The translations under genes were made by a program, and so were the position numbers. Shown here one piece after another: positions 35,151 through 47,517 of a DNA stretch of 64,000 nucleotides. The stretch comes from Hemicentrotus pulcherrimus (Eukaryota; Echinodermata; Echinoidea; Camarodonta; Strongylocentrotidae). Within the stretch, counting starts at the first letter, position 1; the number at the start of each line of letters is the position of its first letter. Under the pieces are notes generated by a model. That model had not been told where the DNA came from and did not search any database. It was given only the letters and a program-made list of their open reading frames with translations. The stretch is from positions 29,123 through 93,122 of the forward strand of contig BEXV01000856.1 in assembly GCA_003118195.1 (NCBI GenBank). Reading direction: 5' to 3'.

Positions 35151-38100
35151 TCAAATATGAATGGAACATCACCACTGATATATTCTTACACATGGCAATA
35201 AAAAGGATGAGAATGTTAATAAATTGAATCTGCTTTTTTTAGATTTATTCAACGAAGGACTGGACGAAAGATCTAAAAATCGTTTTCTAAAACGGATATA
35301 GTGCTACAAAATATAGTGCTCGAAATTTTAGAATGACAGGTTATAACTAAAAAATGTCACGTGGTAACAACAAGTATAATAATTGTATCAACCATGCGCA
35401 ATGGTCTCTTTTAAATTCCCTTTACCTGTATATTCTTTATCCAGATCAGTGCACAAAAACGCATTAATTTCTCATTGTTTAACGAGAGAAACAGGTGAAC
35501 GACCCTCCATCATATTGCCATGACGTCCCATGTTTTATCATCAATGTTGAACGAATTTCTTTGATACTTTTTAGGCTTTATCCCCAGGCAATAGTCCCCA
35601 GACATCACTGAAATGTTTATACCATCATGCTGTTTACCATACCCAGTTCTGTCCCTGTCATAAACCCTATGCATTCAACGATGGCAAGTGCGACAATGGC
35701 CTCTATCCCTGGGATGTAAAGTTATTGTGAATCTAATTTGGAGGACGCTCTCGAGAGATTTCAACTGCTTGTGCCATTGAGGCATTGAATTAAATTGCCG
35801 TGAGATGGCTATTATCTAAAGATAAATGAGCAAAATAATGACCTCGTAATATTTATTTGTAACGCGCTTTTACAATTGAACTATTCCCATGACGGTAAAA
35901 ATGATGGATAGAGATAAGTCCAAATAATGATTTTCCATACAAACTCTAGTGCTGCTTTGTGTTATGTTCATTACCTTTAAAAGCCCCTTCAACCCTTTTT
36001 CATGTTAACAAATATTTTTTAATTTGTAAATGAACACTGCCTCACTTTCCACTTATAGTCAGTGTCAGTGTATGATTCTCAAAAACATTATTTTTAATGA
36101 AACGTCTCCGTTACATAATGGAGGTGAATTAAAAGAAACAAATTCAAATATGACCGAGATTATAACAAAGTGTAATATTCTTTTTTTGCTTAATGCTGTA
36201 TATTTTGTGAACAAAATTGAAGGTGAGTAGAAATGTGAATATGTAACTCCCTATCAGTTACTTTCTTAACTTATTTATTCTTTTAATTTGAACTTTTATG
36301 TGACAGATTGCTTATTGAGGCTCATCCGACAGCATGTAGGCTCTTGAAATATCGTAATTCTTACTATACCTTTTCTTTTAGAAATGTAAATTATTATTTC
36401 CCACGGAAGCATGTTATGGTCATGAACTCCGACACTACGTCTTCCAAGCAAAGATTAATTCAATTTACCCCAAAAATGTCTTTACATGAAGACGTGCATC
36501 AACTGCACATGAAATATGGTGCGACTCTTACCGTATACTGCGAATATTTTATCATTATTCCTCATTCCTTACAATGTAATTCAATATGAAGCTCATCGTT
36601 ACCTCACGCTCAGGTTCTCAAAATATTCACCACTTTTTGGAGCCTCAGTTTCCAATTGATTATTTTAAACACTCTTCGTTGTATAATAAGCATTCTTTAA
36701 TTGTTTGAAATTTAAGTTTCACACATTAAAGGAGAGTACATGACTTTATTTCCCCGTGATTTAAACAACTAATTTCCCCATCAAAATGGTCATTTATTTA
36801 TTTTTTTATTTCTAATATTTTGTCAGGGTAGCCCCTTCACCAATAAGTAGTGGTCTTCCACAGGGCCCTGAATATCGACATATATACATCAAAAAGCGTT
36901 GAACATACCGAGGGGACATTTTGATATTCTAAATCTAGCTCGGTACTCTGACACTTACGTCCAATACACGTCCGTCTGGTGTAATAAAATGGATGGTTAT
37001 ATCTTTTATTTCTTTTTCATTGAGACCAGCTGCCGGTATAATGTGAAAGGAGAGTTGTAGGATTTAAAATGGCTGCCGTTTTAAGTTTAACATACATTAA
37101 ACATTTTATCTACGCTGAATATCGTGCCGGGTAGACGAGCATTCTATACGAGCATCGGTGAGAATTTTCCAAACATTCCGCAGAGGGTAATATATGTATT
37201 TTTTAATGCGAATACCACATTAACTTGAGCGGAATCAGACAGCTTCACTCTTTCCTTTTGGCAGAGGCAAAATATGTATATTATTTATTATATGTTACAC
37301 ATCAAAAGCGAGGAGTCTCGGTAAAAGTTCTTGGCACACTTAGTCATTGCATTTTTAAACATAAATTTTCTAAATCCCTATATCATATTGATATTTGTCA
37401 ATGCTTGTACAGGAAAATATACGCACTGGATGACGAAGCGTCATTTCATTACTATCACAATCACAAGCAACACAGAATTGTATTTTTACCTTTCCCGCAC
37501 TACCTATGATGAACTTTAAGAACCCTACCCGATGAAAAACGTCTTGCTATAATGGAAAGCTGAACAAATGTAGAATACAAATATAAAGGAAATAAAAAGT
37601 ATTTACACTTTCATTATTGCACAAAAGAAAATTAAAACCTCCTTTTCCGCACCCCACCAAATTACGGTTCAACAGGGGTTAAATTAGCCGAAGTTGAAGT
37701 GACGACATAACATGTGGACCCGACTGGTTCACCTATATAGCTGAGACGATGAGCCGTGCTTAATTATATGCGTACTAGCAAGTTTCTAGGTCGACAACTT
37801 CCGATTTTCAAACTTTAGATTTGGTGTTTTCAGAGAGCTGATACTACTCTGACAGACACTAAACTGGCATATAATTGAAATTATTGTAATCTCTATGGCT
37901 TAAAAGCTTTCCGTTAATATATTATTCATTCATTTCATTTTTCAGTTCGGTTATAGTCTTTAAGTAGCGAACTCTTTAATATACCGGGTAATGTGAAATT
38001 CATACTTAAGACAATTCTTGAATTCTAAGGGAGAGGAAAAGGATTAACACCCATCGTCAAAGAAAGTTAGTTAAGATCAAGATTCCGTGAATGAAGAAAA

Positions 38101-38829
38101 GATCTCCAATACGGATCAGCACTTTATAATCTTACAGCGAGGTTTTCTCCTTTTTCGTTTCAAATGGAAAGGGCATATTCTTGTGGAGAATTACTTTTCT
38201 TAAATATTCATAAGACACCCCTTAATTCGACTGGAAATGGCGAATCAGCTTACCCCCATTTTAATAGATGAAGATTCATACTCTCGCCTCGAAAGCTTCA
38301 ATATAGTGTATAGCCTGCGTTCAAAGAGCTGCCACTCTGAGTAGCCGTTAATTGGATCTTAGTAATTAGTAAATCTGATACTGATTTCTTTGTAGAGACC
38401 CCAAAAAGAAACAGAAATTACTATACCTGTGTAAATCATAATAATTTACAGTGTATTATAACATAATATATAGAATGTGTGTACCGTTTCTTTAAATAAG
38501 TCTTTTCGAGCTATTTTACCAAACATACGATACCCTCAATTTTCATTACTCTTTTCAAAATGCATGTTTTTGTGATATTGTCTAAATACCGACGAACTGC
38601 TCTCTGAATGGTACTACAATTTACACATGATATATTTGTATTGCGTTTGATGCCGGCTATCAACAAGAGTGGGATATCAAGCATTGCATTGATGAAATCC
38701 TTTCTGTTGCATTCAAGTCACGTGACTTTGTTGTTTAGTATGTAAGCCCTGTGCGTTTTTCCACCCCAGAGAAAAGGTGAGAGAAAACATGGGTAGTCAA
38801 CAATCTATCATCGTAGATATTAGCTGTGT
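35151..38829. other. About 3.7 kb without a recognised gene
   Basis: AT-rich DNA with several short frames (36030-36230, 36308-36589, 37225-37519) of A/T-driven composition. No domain, repeat or promoter supported. Confidence 0.4.
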
Positions 38830-39445
38830 TCAAACGGTACTGTCGTAGTTTAAAGTTTCAAGTTTGTGAAACCTCGAAGATATTAACCAGGAACAATTAA
38901 AGACGATGATGAATAACGTTAATAACATTCTTAGCCTCTTGATTAAACACCATGCAGGTATAGCACCACACAAATAGAAATCTGGAAATACCAACTTAAA
39001 ATGGTCTTTACAATTCATAATCATAACATGAATCTTTTTCGAATTATATTTAACATCATTGTCTATACCAAACTGAGAACAACAATTTAGCAAGCTCTGT
39101 GAACCTGCAGTTGATGAACCAAAAATAACAAGATCATCAGCATACATTAAATGATTAACTTTGGTACTGCCTGGCAACAAAATAGCCTGTACCACAGTTA
39201 TTCAATTTTACAGATAAATCATCCATATACAAATTAAATAAGTATGGAGACAATATATCTCCTTGCCGAACACCATTACCAACATGAAACGTGCCAAAGA
39301 GGCAGTTACCCTTATCTCACTCTCACAGTGTGGTGACCATACCAATATATTAATATTCTTATCAAATACGAGGGAATACCTCTCCTTCTAATTTTCTTGA
39401 ATAACATACTTTGGAGGCATGAAGAAAACACACAAATATAGAGGA
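38830..39445 (-). pseudogene. Non-LTR retrotransposon reverse transcriptase fragment, broken
   Basis: Read on the minus strand from about 39445 down, the DNA shows in order: a remnant of the RT motif around the first catalytic Asp (an HASK-like stretch where family members have DASK, so Asp appears replaced by His), RRRGIPSYLIRIL, GNGVRQGDILSPYLFNLYMD in the palm/fingers region, and the catalytic block LMYADDLVIF with AGSQSLLNCCSQFG following. These are typical of LINE reverse transcriptases; the YADD aspartates are kept. The pieces lie in different frames (a shift between the LSPYLF and YADD blocks and others upstream), with stops, so it is non-functional. No endonuclease part was found. Clade (CR1/L2-like or other) is uncertain. 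Confidence 0.88.
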
Positions 39446-39512
39446 GTTTCTTCTACGATGACTATAGCAATAATCTCTGTTAGAGCACAAAACTTCAAAT
39501 TGCAATTGCAAT

Positions 39513-39925
39513 TGGTCTATGATTGTCCTTACTAGCAATGCGACCCATCTGGATTGAGGAAAGAGGCCCCTTAAAGAGAGTATTAAAATTCTGTGTTAAT
39601 CTATGCTCCAATTGGCCCCTTTACTATAAGGATAATTAATTCCAGGTCTTGCATCTCTGGTGATGGATAAGTTAGACACTAACAGGACACCGTCAGTCTA
39701 CAAGGACTGTAGATCTGCATAGTGGTCTATGATTGTCCTTACTATTAATGCGACCCAGCTGGATTGAGAAAAGAGGCCCCCTTAAAGAGGGTATTCAAAT
39801 TATGTGTTAAATCTATGCTCCAATTGGCCCCTTTAATATAAGGAAAATTAATTCCAGGTCTTGCATCTCTGGTGATGGATAAGTTTGACACTATCAGGAC
39901 ACCGACAGTCTACAAGGAGTTAATC
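39513..39925. repeat. Tandem duplication, period about 210 bp
   Basis: TGGTCTATGATTGTCCTTAC begins at 39513 and 39723, and both copies run through GGATTGAG, AAGAGGCCCC, ATTCCAGGTCTTGCATCTC and GGTGATGGATAAGTT. Divergence is moderate (substitutions and single-base indels). It abuts the LINE fragment and may be an upstream piece of the same element; its reverse complement shows no clear RT motif. Confidence 0.9.
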
Positions 39926-40272
39926 CCCTTCCAAAGATCTCTTGTAGAAGCTTACACCTTATTAACACAGAGGAGTTGGGTGACAGAGTATTTACTGATG
40001 TAGTCCACTGCCTGGACTGTTCTCTACATGATCCGTGCTCGCTAACAAACTAGTACACCATAATATACACGTACGGACACACAGCCTGAGAACTTTTTCG
40101 GGGAAGGTGAATTCGTAGGGAGTATGCATATCATACACGCGCGCCCATTTGGGAAAGGGCGAAAAACGACCATCAGCTGGTCTATTACTGATGCTGCACC
40201 CCGACTTTCAACTCCACTTGATCCTAATCCTATCTACTCAAAAATAGTTCGAAAGACATTTTAAAACTTTTC
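39926..40272. other. No feature recognised
   Basis: About 350 bases without a repeat or frame that I can support. Confidence 0.45.
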
Positions 40273-40793
40273 TTAAAGGTACTATGTCCCACTTGCAGGC
40301 CAAACAAATGAAAAGGTTAGATTCCAACGGCATTTGGAAGATAATACTTATTAGAACTTCCCTTATAGCAAAAGGGCCTGAAAATGTCTTTTTTAAAAAA
40401 ATAACGACCGCTAGTTTAACGACCGCGGTCGTTTAATATCTGATTTCAGACCCTTGTACCGAATGGCCGTAAGGTTTGTGCTGCGCAGAGATTCAATCAG
40501 TTTAATGTTTGCCTCTTCAAGAAGTGGGTTATTGATGTAGACAAATGCTCATGTACCCTTTACAGCTCATTTTATGTATGTTATTACCAAAGAAAAAAAG
40601 AAGTCAGTCAGTCAGTCACTAAGAAGTGTCTGATAGTGAAGTCTAGAAAGTAAACGGGTTTTCTTGTATATCTTGAATACTAGGACACTGCTAACTTTTA
40701 AATTCACAGATAGAACATACGTGACATATTCTTAAGTCCTGCAAAGTTCTACAAAATTTGATGTTGGCGCAAAAGGGATAACACTACCCTTAA
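40273..40793 (+). mobile_element. 521-bp TTAA-bounded MITE, family A copy 1
   Basis: Starts TTAAAGGTACTATGTCCCAC and ends ...GATAACACTACCCTTAA. The ends are imperfect inverted repeats over about 25 bases (TTAA, A/G GG, TA.T.TTcCC..TTGC). A same-length copy in inverse orientation is at 56859-57379; they share GATTCCAACGGCATTTG, GTCAGTCAGTCAC, GGACACTGCTAAC and CCTGCAAAGTTCTAC. A palindrome AACGACCGCGGTCGTT sits near 40421. No coding capacity. Confidence 0.9.
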
Positions 40794-41029
40794 AATTTAA
40801 TAAGTCCGTCGATTGATTTTCGTATTATTCTTATTGTAATCCATATCATGTATTGAGTTTGCTTTAAATGTTGTTATGTACGGCCACGCATTATGGCTCA
40901 AGGCATGGGCACACAGAGGATTATTTAATGTTGAGGACCGGGGTAAAATGCAATAAATTATTGAAAATGTATTCCATTTTCTTTGTTTTTTTTATTTATG
41001 TAAAACTGCCCCTACCCTAGCCCCCGCTG
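40794..41029. other. AT-rich spacer
   Basis: No feature recognised. Confidence 0.45.
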
Positions 41030-41250
41030 CGTACAGTCATGGTTCAGTGACAAAGCAATGGCCTCATAACTGTGAGGCCCGGGGATCAAAACCGTGTCGA
41101 TGTGCTATATTAGTGCCCTTTTGTGGGGCATTAATCCTCATTACTGTCATTTATGACTTAAGGGCGTATGTCCCCTAGTTGATAAGCATAGTAGCATACA
41201 CATGCTTTAGCAGTCACGCAAAACACACATTGGCAAATTATTATTCAATA
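41030..41250 (+). mobile_element. tRNA-derived SINE (family 2) copy 1
   Basis: tRNA-like head with box A TGGTTCAGTGAC (41040-41051) and box B GGGATCAAAACC (41082-41093). It then carries a body shared with the copy at 59390: GGCATTAATCCTCATT and a tail block GCATACACATGCTTTAGCAG. Box B has diverged from GGTTCGAAACC, so this copy is probably inactive. Confidence 0.8.
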
Positions 41251-41890
41251 AAATCTGAGAATATATAGTATTATTTAGATCGTATAAGAATAAAAAAAAT
41301 TCAAAATAATTCCATAAATTGGGGTAAAACAAAAATCTTTCAACTATATGAGCAACTGTGTAATCGGATTTGAGCAATTAGTTTTCTCAAGAAATACTAA
41401 ATGTTCTTTTTAAAAAAATCATTGGAACAGCTTCTAATGCAAAAGCAAAAGTCTCATTAAGACGTTAATTAGCTTTGCAACTCCCGAGGCCATTCCCAAA
41501 ATACTGACAACACACCAGTCTTTAATTTTGATTCGTTTGCAATCTCTGCAGGTTATTCGACGTAACGGTTGTTTTTCAAGACAAAGAATTAGCACCTGGC
41601 CACTAATAAGGACCTAAAGGAATTGCAAGGTGGCCCCATCACGCATCACACCCCCGCCACCAAGCTTATTAGAGTGCGTAATTAGGATATGCAATGCTCA
41701 CCCAATCGAAAGTTTTTTCTACGAGGACAAAAAAAATGAACCCCCCCCCAAAAAAAAAAAGAACAGAGAAGAAAGGCCATGGAAAATTGAACATGTTCAT
41801 TGACCAGCATTTTCTGTCTTCGCATTTGCATTTGGATGAGCCTAGAAAACAAACATGACACGTTATTAATCTGAGGAACAAATAGTTCTA
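41251..41890. other. No gene recognised
   Basis: It contains adjoining C and A runs near 41740-41760. The minus-strand frame 41669-41881 is F-rich and composition-driven. Confidence 0.4.
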
Positions 41891-41904
41891 AAGAATATTC
41901 TTTG

Positions 41905-41998
41905 CCCCCACCCCTTCTCTTCTCTCCCTTCTCTCTCTCTTCATCTTTCTATCTACCTCTATCTCTCTCTCTCTCCCTCATATTCTCCACTCTCCGGT
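41905..41998 (+). repeat. (CT)n-rich tract
   Basis: Degenerate CCCTTCTCTCTCT and CTATCTCTCTCTCT units. Confidence 0.85.
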
Positions 41999-42471
41999 AA
42001 TCTCACACTCCTTGCAGTTTTGCTTGTTTATCCCTTAATCCATTTTCACCTCATCTGTGACTCGATCCTTTAACTGACGACCCCATTAGTCTCTGAGGGG
42101 TGATTATGAATTAAAAATGAAGATGATAGCTAGCAAATGACATCTAGAACGTTTGTTCTTCGTGAATTCTAACCCTCCTCCTCATCTATTATTCACACGG
42201 AGTTCAATTCGCGAAGGACAGAGTACTCGGACAGTCCACAAGCAGGGAGAGTGCAACCCCAGACCCGTCTTAATACCCACTCCACATATCCCTCTGTCTT
42301 ACACACAAAACATTTAAACTTTGCGTTCGACAAAAAATACTTCTCTAGACATGAGTGATTCTTTCTCGTAATAATTCTTTTCTTTTCCTTTATTTATTCG
42401 CTTGCAAGCAGTGAACGAAAAACGTCTGATCTGGTCCCCTCCCCTTCTTTCCATTACCTGACCACATTATT

Positions 42472-42586
42472 TAGGGACTTATAGATTTGTGTGGACGTGA
42501 ACGTTCTTTTAAGGCACTGGCAGTGCCTTAAAAGGATGTCACACGTTGCACTCTACGTTCTCGTCGTGCAAATCTAAAAGTCCCTA
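42472..42586. mobile_element. Small MITE with nested palindromes
   Basis: Outer inverted repeats: TAGGGACTTATAGATTTG (42472-42489) matches the complement of 42569-42586 at 17 of 18 positions, and similarity continues inwards to ACGT. Inside is a perfect inverted repeat with 14-base arms CTTTTAAGGCACTG (42506-42519 and 42521-42534) around one G. TA at both ends could be a TA target duplication with termini GGGACTT, as in Tc1/mariner-type elements; that is inference. Confidence 0.8.
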
Positions 42587-43329
42587 TTGCCAAGAAACGG
42601 GAACGGCCTGTATTGTTCAAGGGCACTACAAAGACGGACACACACGCGTGGATTGTTTCCAAAAGATATCATCGATCTAGTGGTCTGTTTAAGTACTTTG
42701 CACCAAGTTTTCAACACTGACGCGATCAAATATGGCCAATCGAAACTCCTTATCAATACATTGTTTATGCGTTGAAGGGGACATGTACTGCTATGTTTTA
42801 TCGATTGAATTGATATGTAATATATTTTTAAAAGTATAAATTTGAAGAAAGAAAAAGAAAAGCTTGTTCAGCCAAATTAAATACTTTCACTGAATTTCAT
42901 GTGAAAATGGTTTGTTCAGTGCAAACGTCATGAAGAGACTGACGTACATCGAATTAGATTTTGATTTTGATTGTCTTCTTTATTTTTTATACTTATCTTT
43001 ATTTTTTTTTTTATTGTGTTGTACTAGTCACTGTTTCCAGTCTTAATTATTAAGTTGTTCCTTTCGAAAGGCCTTTCCCCAACTGATTGAAAAGTTGGTT
43101 TTATAGTTAAGCCACATCTTAAAAATCATGGTATCGAATTTTCAAACAAAATACCCAGTTAGTAATTTACAGTATATATTAAAATTATTTGAAGTAGGTG
43201 CTACTCAGTAAATTCAGGAACACCGCTGTTATACAGTTTAATTGTTATACTATAATTGATCACAAGCTAATGCTAATGAGTTTCTCGTTGTTGAAACATA
43301 CAGATAAATAATAAAGCTAAATAGTAATT
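42587..43329. other. AT-rich, no feature recognised
   Basis: The overlapping two-strand frames at 42574-42775 partly reflect the palindromic element. Otherwise nothing seen. Confidence 0.4.
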
Positions 43330-43395
43330 ATATAACTCAGAAGTAAAACCGTCAAGCTCTGTGAGAAATCTGGGTGTAGGTTCGAATCTTGTTTA
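43330..43395 (+). mobile_element. Possible degenerate tRNA-like SINE head
   Basis: TAACTCAGAAGT (43333-43344) resembles box A and GGTTCGAATCT (43379-43389) is close to the box B consensus, with spacing of about 35 bases. No body shared with the other SINEs was seen, and cloverleaf pairing is not evident, so a functional tRNA is unlikely. Confidence 0.3.
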
Positions 43396-43420
43396 AACAT
43401 GAAGAAGCAAATATAAAACA

Positions 43421-43755
43421 CATGCAAATCTGCCTTTTATATGTCATCCATTTTCCGGCACATCCGTAGGTGCTTAGCCTTGTCCATGCATTTATTAGCA
43501 GTAGGCTTGATTATTGTAATGGATTATTGTTTGGCTTGCCAGATTCATAAATAATCAAGTGGCATTGTGTTTAGAATGCATGTGCAAGACTTGTGTCCAA
43601 TACTTTTGCTTGTTTACAAAGCATTGCTTAATCAAGCCCCAAATTATATGTCTGCATGATAATCTTTTAAATCACAATTTCAAAAAAAGCCTCATCTGTT
43701 GCTATTTTCAAGGTTTTGTTGAAGACGCACTTATTTTTCAGTAGCTTTTGAATAG
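43421..43755 (+). pseudogene. CR1/L2-like LINE fragment, C-terminal end of ORF2
   Basis: Translation gives SAFYMSSIFRHIRR, then in another frame HAFISSRLDYCNGLLFGLP, then VYKALLNQAPNYMSA and FKVLLKTHLFF. These match, in order, conserved blocks after the RT domain of CR1/L2-type LINEs (the RLDYCN...GLP and YKALN..AP motifs). At least one frameshift, several stops and an internal deletion between the GLP and VYKAL blocks show that it is dead. It is on the opposite strand from the 38830 fragment and belongs to a different part of the protein, so it is a separate insertion. Confidence 0.85.
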
Positions 43756-46160
43756 TTTTTCATTGTGTGTCCATAACGTAACACATTTAGTAGTTTTGTT
43801 TTTCATCACAGCACAGTAGAGTTTATTTATAAAGTAGCTACGCTTACTTAATTTATCTAATTATTATTGTTAGTAAATTGATTGAAAAACAAATGAGCGT
43901 ATTAAATGACGATAATGGCATTTCGTTTGCAATTTCTTTACAGAAAACATATTAATAACTCCAGCCATTTAAAGATATGTAGCTCAGTGGTCAAATCCAT
44001 GGGTCAGTGAAAATGATGTATAAAACATCGACAAGATCAATATTTTCAGATCTATAACGACTGATGGTCATGAAAATGATGGAAAAGAAACCAGTATCTA
44101 TGAAACTAAGTAAAAACATAACATATTTGATATTCGCAAATTGGAATTAGATTATACAATATATCTGAATACAGAGAGAGCAAGTTGGGTGTTAACTCTG
44201 CGTAGAAATAGAATGACTTAAATTGGTATCAGGGTAATTTTTTGACGACTTTTCGTATTTTCCCAATAAGATTGACATTTAAAAAAAAAATCAATGTCAT
44301 TGTTATAACAATAAGTACATCTCACAATCTCATCCGCCGATTAGGTCTTTTGTACTTTATTTCTCGCATTTTATGATATCGTAATTATTTTAAAGTAAAA
44401 CAAAAAAGGGCACTATTCAAGGCGGGAGCCTTGCTTCGTGACGAAATGTGATACGTCATAGGCATTTCGTTTGGCATTTAGAAAATTGATCTGTTCTGTC
44501 ATTTACCACAAAATCCATGATTAGTCTAATACTTTGGTCGCATGAATTGAGCTATTGATAATTAGCTTTTATCTACCTTTTTGAAATAGCTTTGTAAAAA
44601 AAGACGATAAATAAATTTTACAAGTACATCAGGAATGATTTGAATTTACGCCAGATTCAGAAAGGGCTTAAATATAGTTTCAAGCACGTTTATTATGAAA
44701 GGCTGAATAAAATTATCTCCTCCTATTCATCTGTAATATTTCAAAAAATAATTGTCGGTTTGCTGAAAGTGACAAATGTTGGGAATGGAATCAAGTCTGA
44801 GGGTTATTTTTTTTTCTCGAAATTGTTTTATGGTTTTCTTCCAAAAAATATGAGTTTTTAGTGTTTGTTTCCCTATATCTGTTTAAAAAAAAAAAATATC
44901 TTGTGTCTCCTCATTCTTGATTGTTTTTCTTCTCAAGAAGCAATCGGATGAAGATCATCATCGTCGTCGTCGTCATCGTCGCCGTCGTCGTAATCAATTT
45001 TTATCCATTCCATGCAGCTTCCCTATTCATCAACATCAATAAACCAATACTTCCGAACCGACAAAGTCGAGCTAAACGTAACAACAACTCAGATATTATG
45101 TATGAGTTCTTAGGAATAAGAAAACTAGCGTTTGTCAGTGTTCCAATAAAAACTTCATCTTTAAATATCCAGCAAATAAAACGGGGCACATAGCATAGTC
45201 TGTCATTCAATACCATATGGTCTGATAGGGCATTTTGTGCATTAGTGTACCATTCCCTCGAAACCTGATACGATATAACACAGAAGGATAGTTAAAGACA
45301 ACGCAGAGTACTCTAGACGTGTGCTTGACACATACAGATTGTCGTATGCCTGGGAGGAAGCATCAAGAATGTCTGACAACTGTAAAATCGATTTTTAAAT
45401 GTGGTTTGCTCTTCTCTTTTCAACCGACAGTGAACGTGATCCATGTATACAGTGAAAGCTTTATTTATATAGCACACTAAAAGTACGATAAACGATATCT
45501 AGTTTCATTTGCTGTGTCCGAAACGAAATATATACCTACTTATTGAATCTACTGTTTTAGAAAGAAAATATGGAAACATACGAAAACATGGCACGTGATT
45601 TTTATTTTGAGTGTGCTGTAAGGCACGAGTATAGCATTTACCTTTTCTTAATGTCTTTCTATCTATAATGGTTTGGCATTATGTTTTAATTGAGCTGTTT
45701 GTACACATATCCACCGTCAAATAGTACCATTCTATGAAACTTAAATATAAAAATACATTATTATTATTTATTTATTTAAAAAGGAGCATTTTAGTTTATA
45801 TCCTTTGTGAATATGATTTTTTCCCCGATACACAAACCTAAAAACACTTATCAGATTAAAAACAAACAGTTTATTTGTCCCTAATGACCTTTGAAAGGAA
45901 CTGTGGAATAATTCATCAAAGTCCTTCTCACACCTAAATGTTTTATTCATTATCGAGCACAATAAGTCATATTTGTTGACATAATGCGGAAATGCCTGTG
46001 AATCTGAAAACCAGATTAGGATTAGCGCACGTTTTTCCTAATAATAACTCCTATGCAAAAGGTTGATGAAAGCTTTAAAAGAAGCAAATTACTCAAGGCG
46101 AAGCTATGGGAGCTTGGGGATGTACCCCCAACATAGAAAGGTGAAAAGGAAAAATAAGGG
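43756..46160. other. About 2.4 kb, no gene supported
   Basis: A short (GTC/ATC)n trinucleotide stretch is at 44951-44990 and gives a V-rich frame. TAGCTCAGTGGTCAAA near 43980 resembles a tRNA box A without a matching box B. Confidence 0.4.
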
Positions 46161-46163
46161 GGG

Positions 46164-46167
46164 GAAG

Positions 46168-46199
<32 letters not shown>
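46164..46199 (+). repeat. (GA)n microsatellite
   Basis: Pure AG run of about 28 bases with G-rich flanks. Confidence 0.95.
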
Positions 46200-46201
<2 letters not shown>

Positions 46202-46389
46202 AGCTAGAAGAGGGGAGGGGGAAGAAAAAAATGAGAAGGTAACCTGATAAGTCCTTATCCTACCACTACCCCGTCCTTGTTCTCTCGTCTTTAATCACAG
46301 GTTCATTCTGACACCGGCATCTCAAGTCGAGCCAGGACTATCATGAACATCAGCTTCATGAACTTTCATAATGATAATCATAATCGTTC

Positions 46390-46530
46390 AATTATATAGC
46401 GCAGCTACTATAGGAATATACTCTACTGCGCTTAATGCAATGTATTATATTATTACCCCGGCTGTAGGTGAGCTGCAATGAAAAGGCGCTAAAGCATTCT
46501 AGGAATTTCTTCCTACCGGTAACAATTTTT
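46390..46530 (-). mobile_element. SINE family 1 tail fragment
   Basis: Plus-strand reading shows ATTATATAGCGC, an ACTGCGCTTAATG block and ATTATTACCCCGGCTG, parallel to the tail of the element at 10835-11187 in the same orientation. The tRNA-like head is absent or unrecognisable. Confidence 0.55.
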
Positions 46531-47515
46531 TCTTCACCTTGGTGGAGAGTGGCTAATCTAGATCAATGACTTAATTAATTAATACTTACAAAATACGAAT
46601 TTAGAAAAAATAGAAATAGGCTGCAATTCGTATCTTATTATTCATATCATATTCCTAACATGCCAAATGGTTCTATGCGGCCTCAAGATATTTTATAATA
46701 TTTTTTAAGAATTCATGAAAAAAAAAAGACGCTAGTAAATCCTCCCCTGGAACATGATGTTATAAATGTCATTGTAAAGGTACCAAATCACAATCCTAGT
46801 TGTATTGTCCCACTAATCACAATCTAGGGTTATCATTAACCCAGTTGCTGGTAAAAGGATCAACCACGTGACTTTGCTTTTAATTTGGCGCCATTCAGAC
46901 CACGAGGATGACGCGTGCATGTGATATCGCGTTGTGAAGAAGTTCCCTGCCAGGTACGCCTTGGATGGTAATAGAATTAGTCTCACTGAAGTAGTAAGAC
47001 CACCCAGACAATAGAAAATGAGAAACGCTACCGATGAAATCAAGTGGCCAGTAACATACCGTATCCTTCTTTACTTTGTGTAAAGTTCAATTTGTCAATA
47101 CTTCCCCTAGCGAAAATCTGCTACTGTCACTGTTATTATGTCTGATGAGATCCAGGGAGAGTTGAATATTGTACTTTACAACGTGCAGGTGTATAAACAC
47201 AAATTTATGTTTTTAAATGTATTTCACAACAAAAGGAGGGATGAAAGAATAGTAATCATCACTTCAATTCCAAAGAAAGACAAAATGCCATTAATTGGAA
47301 GATGTGAAGAAAGCACTGAAAAGCGATAAGAAATTAAACGTCATGAAATAAAAACAAGTTTCAATATTGAGCAGTACGCTGATTGGGATGGTATAGATAC
47401 TGAATAACAAGTTTGGCATTCCATACCTCGGAGACCAGTGGACAGTATATCGTATCCTATCTTGAATTTTACTTTGTCTTGTTCGGGGGTAAAATTAGAC
47501 GCGCCAGACATCATC
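46531..47515. other. No gene supported
   Basis: The minus frame 46813-47043 starts with a hydrophobic stretch but lacks splice or domain support. The rest is AT-rich. Confidence 0.35.
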
Positions 47516-47517
47516 TT

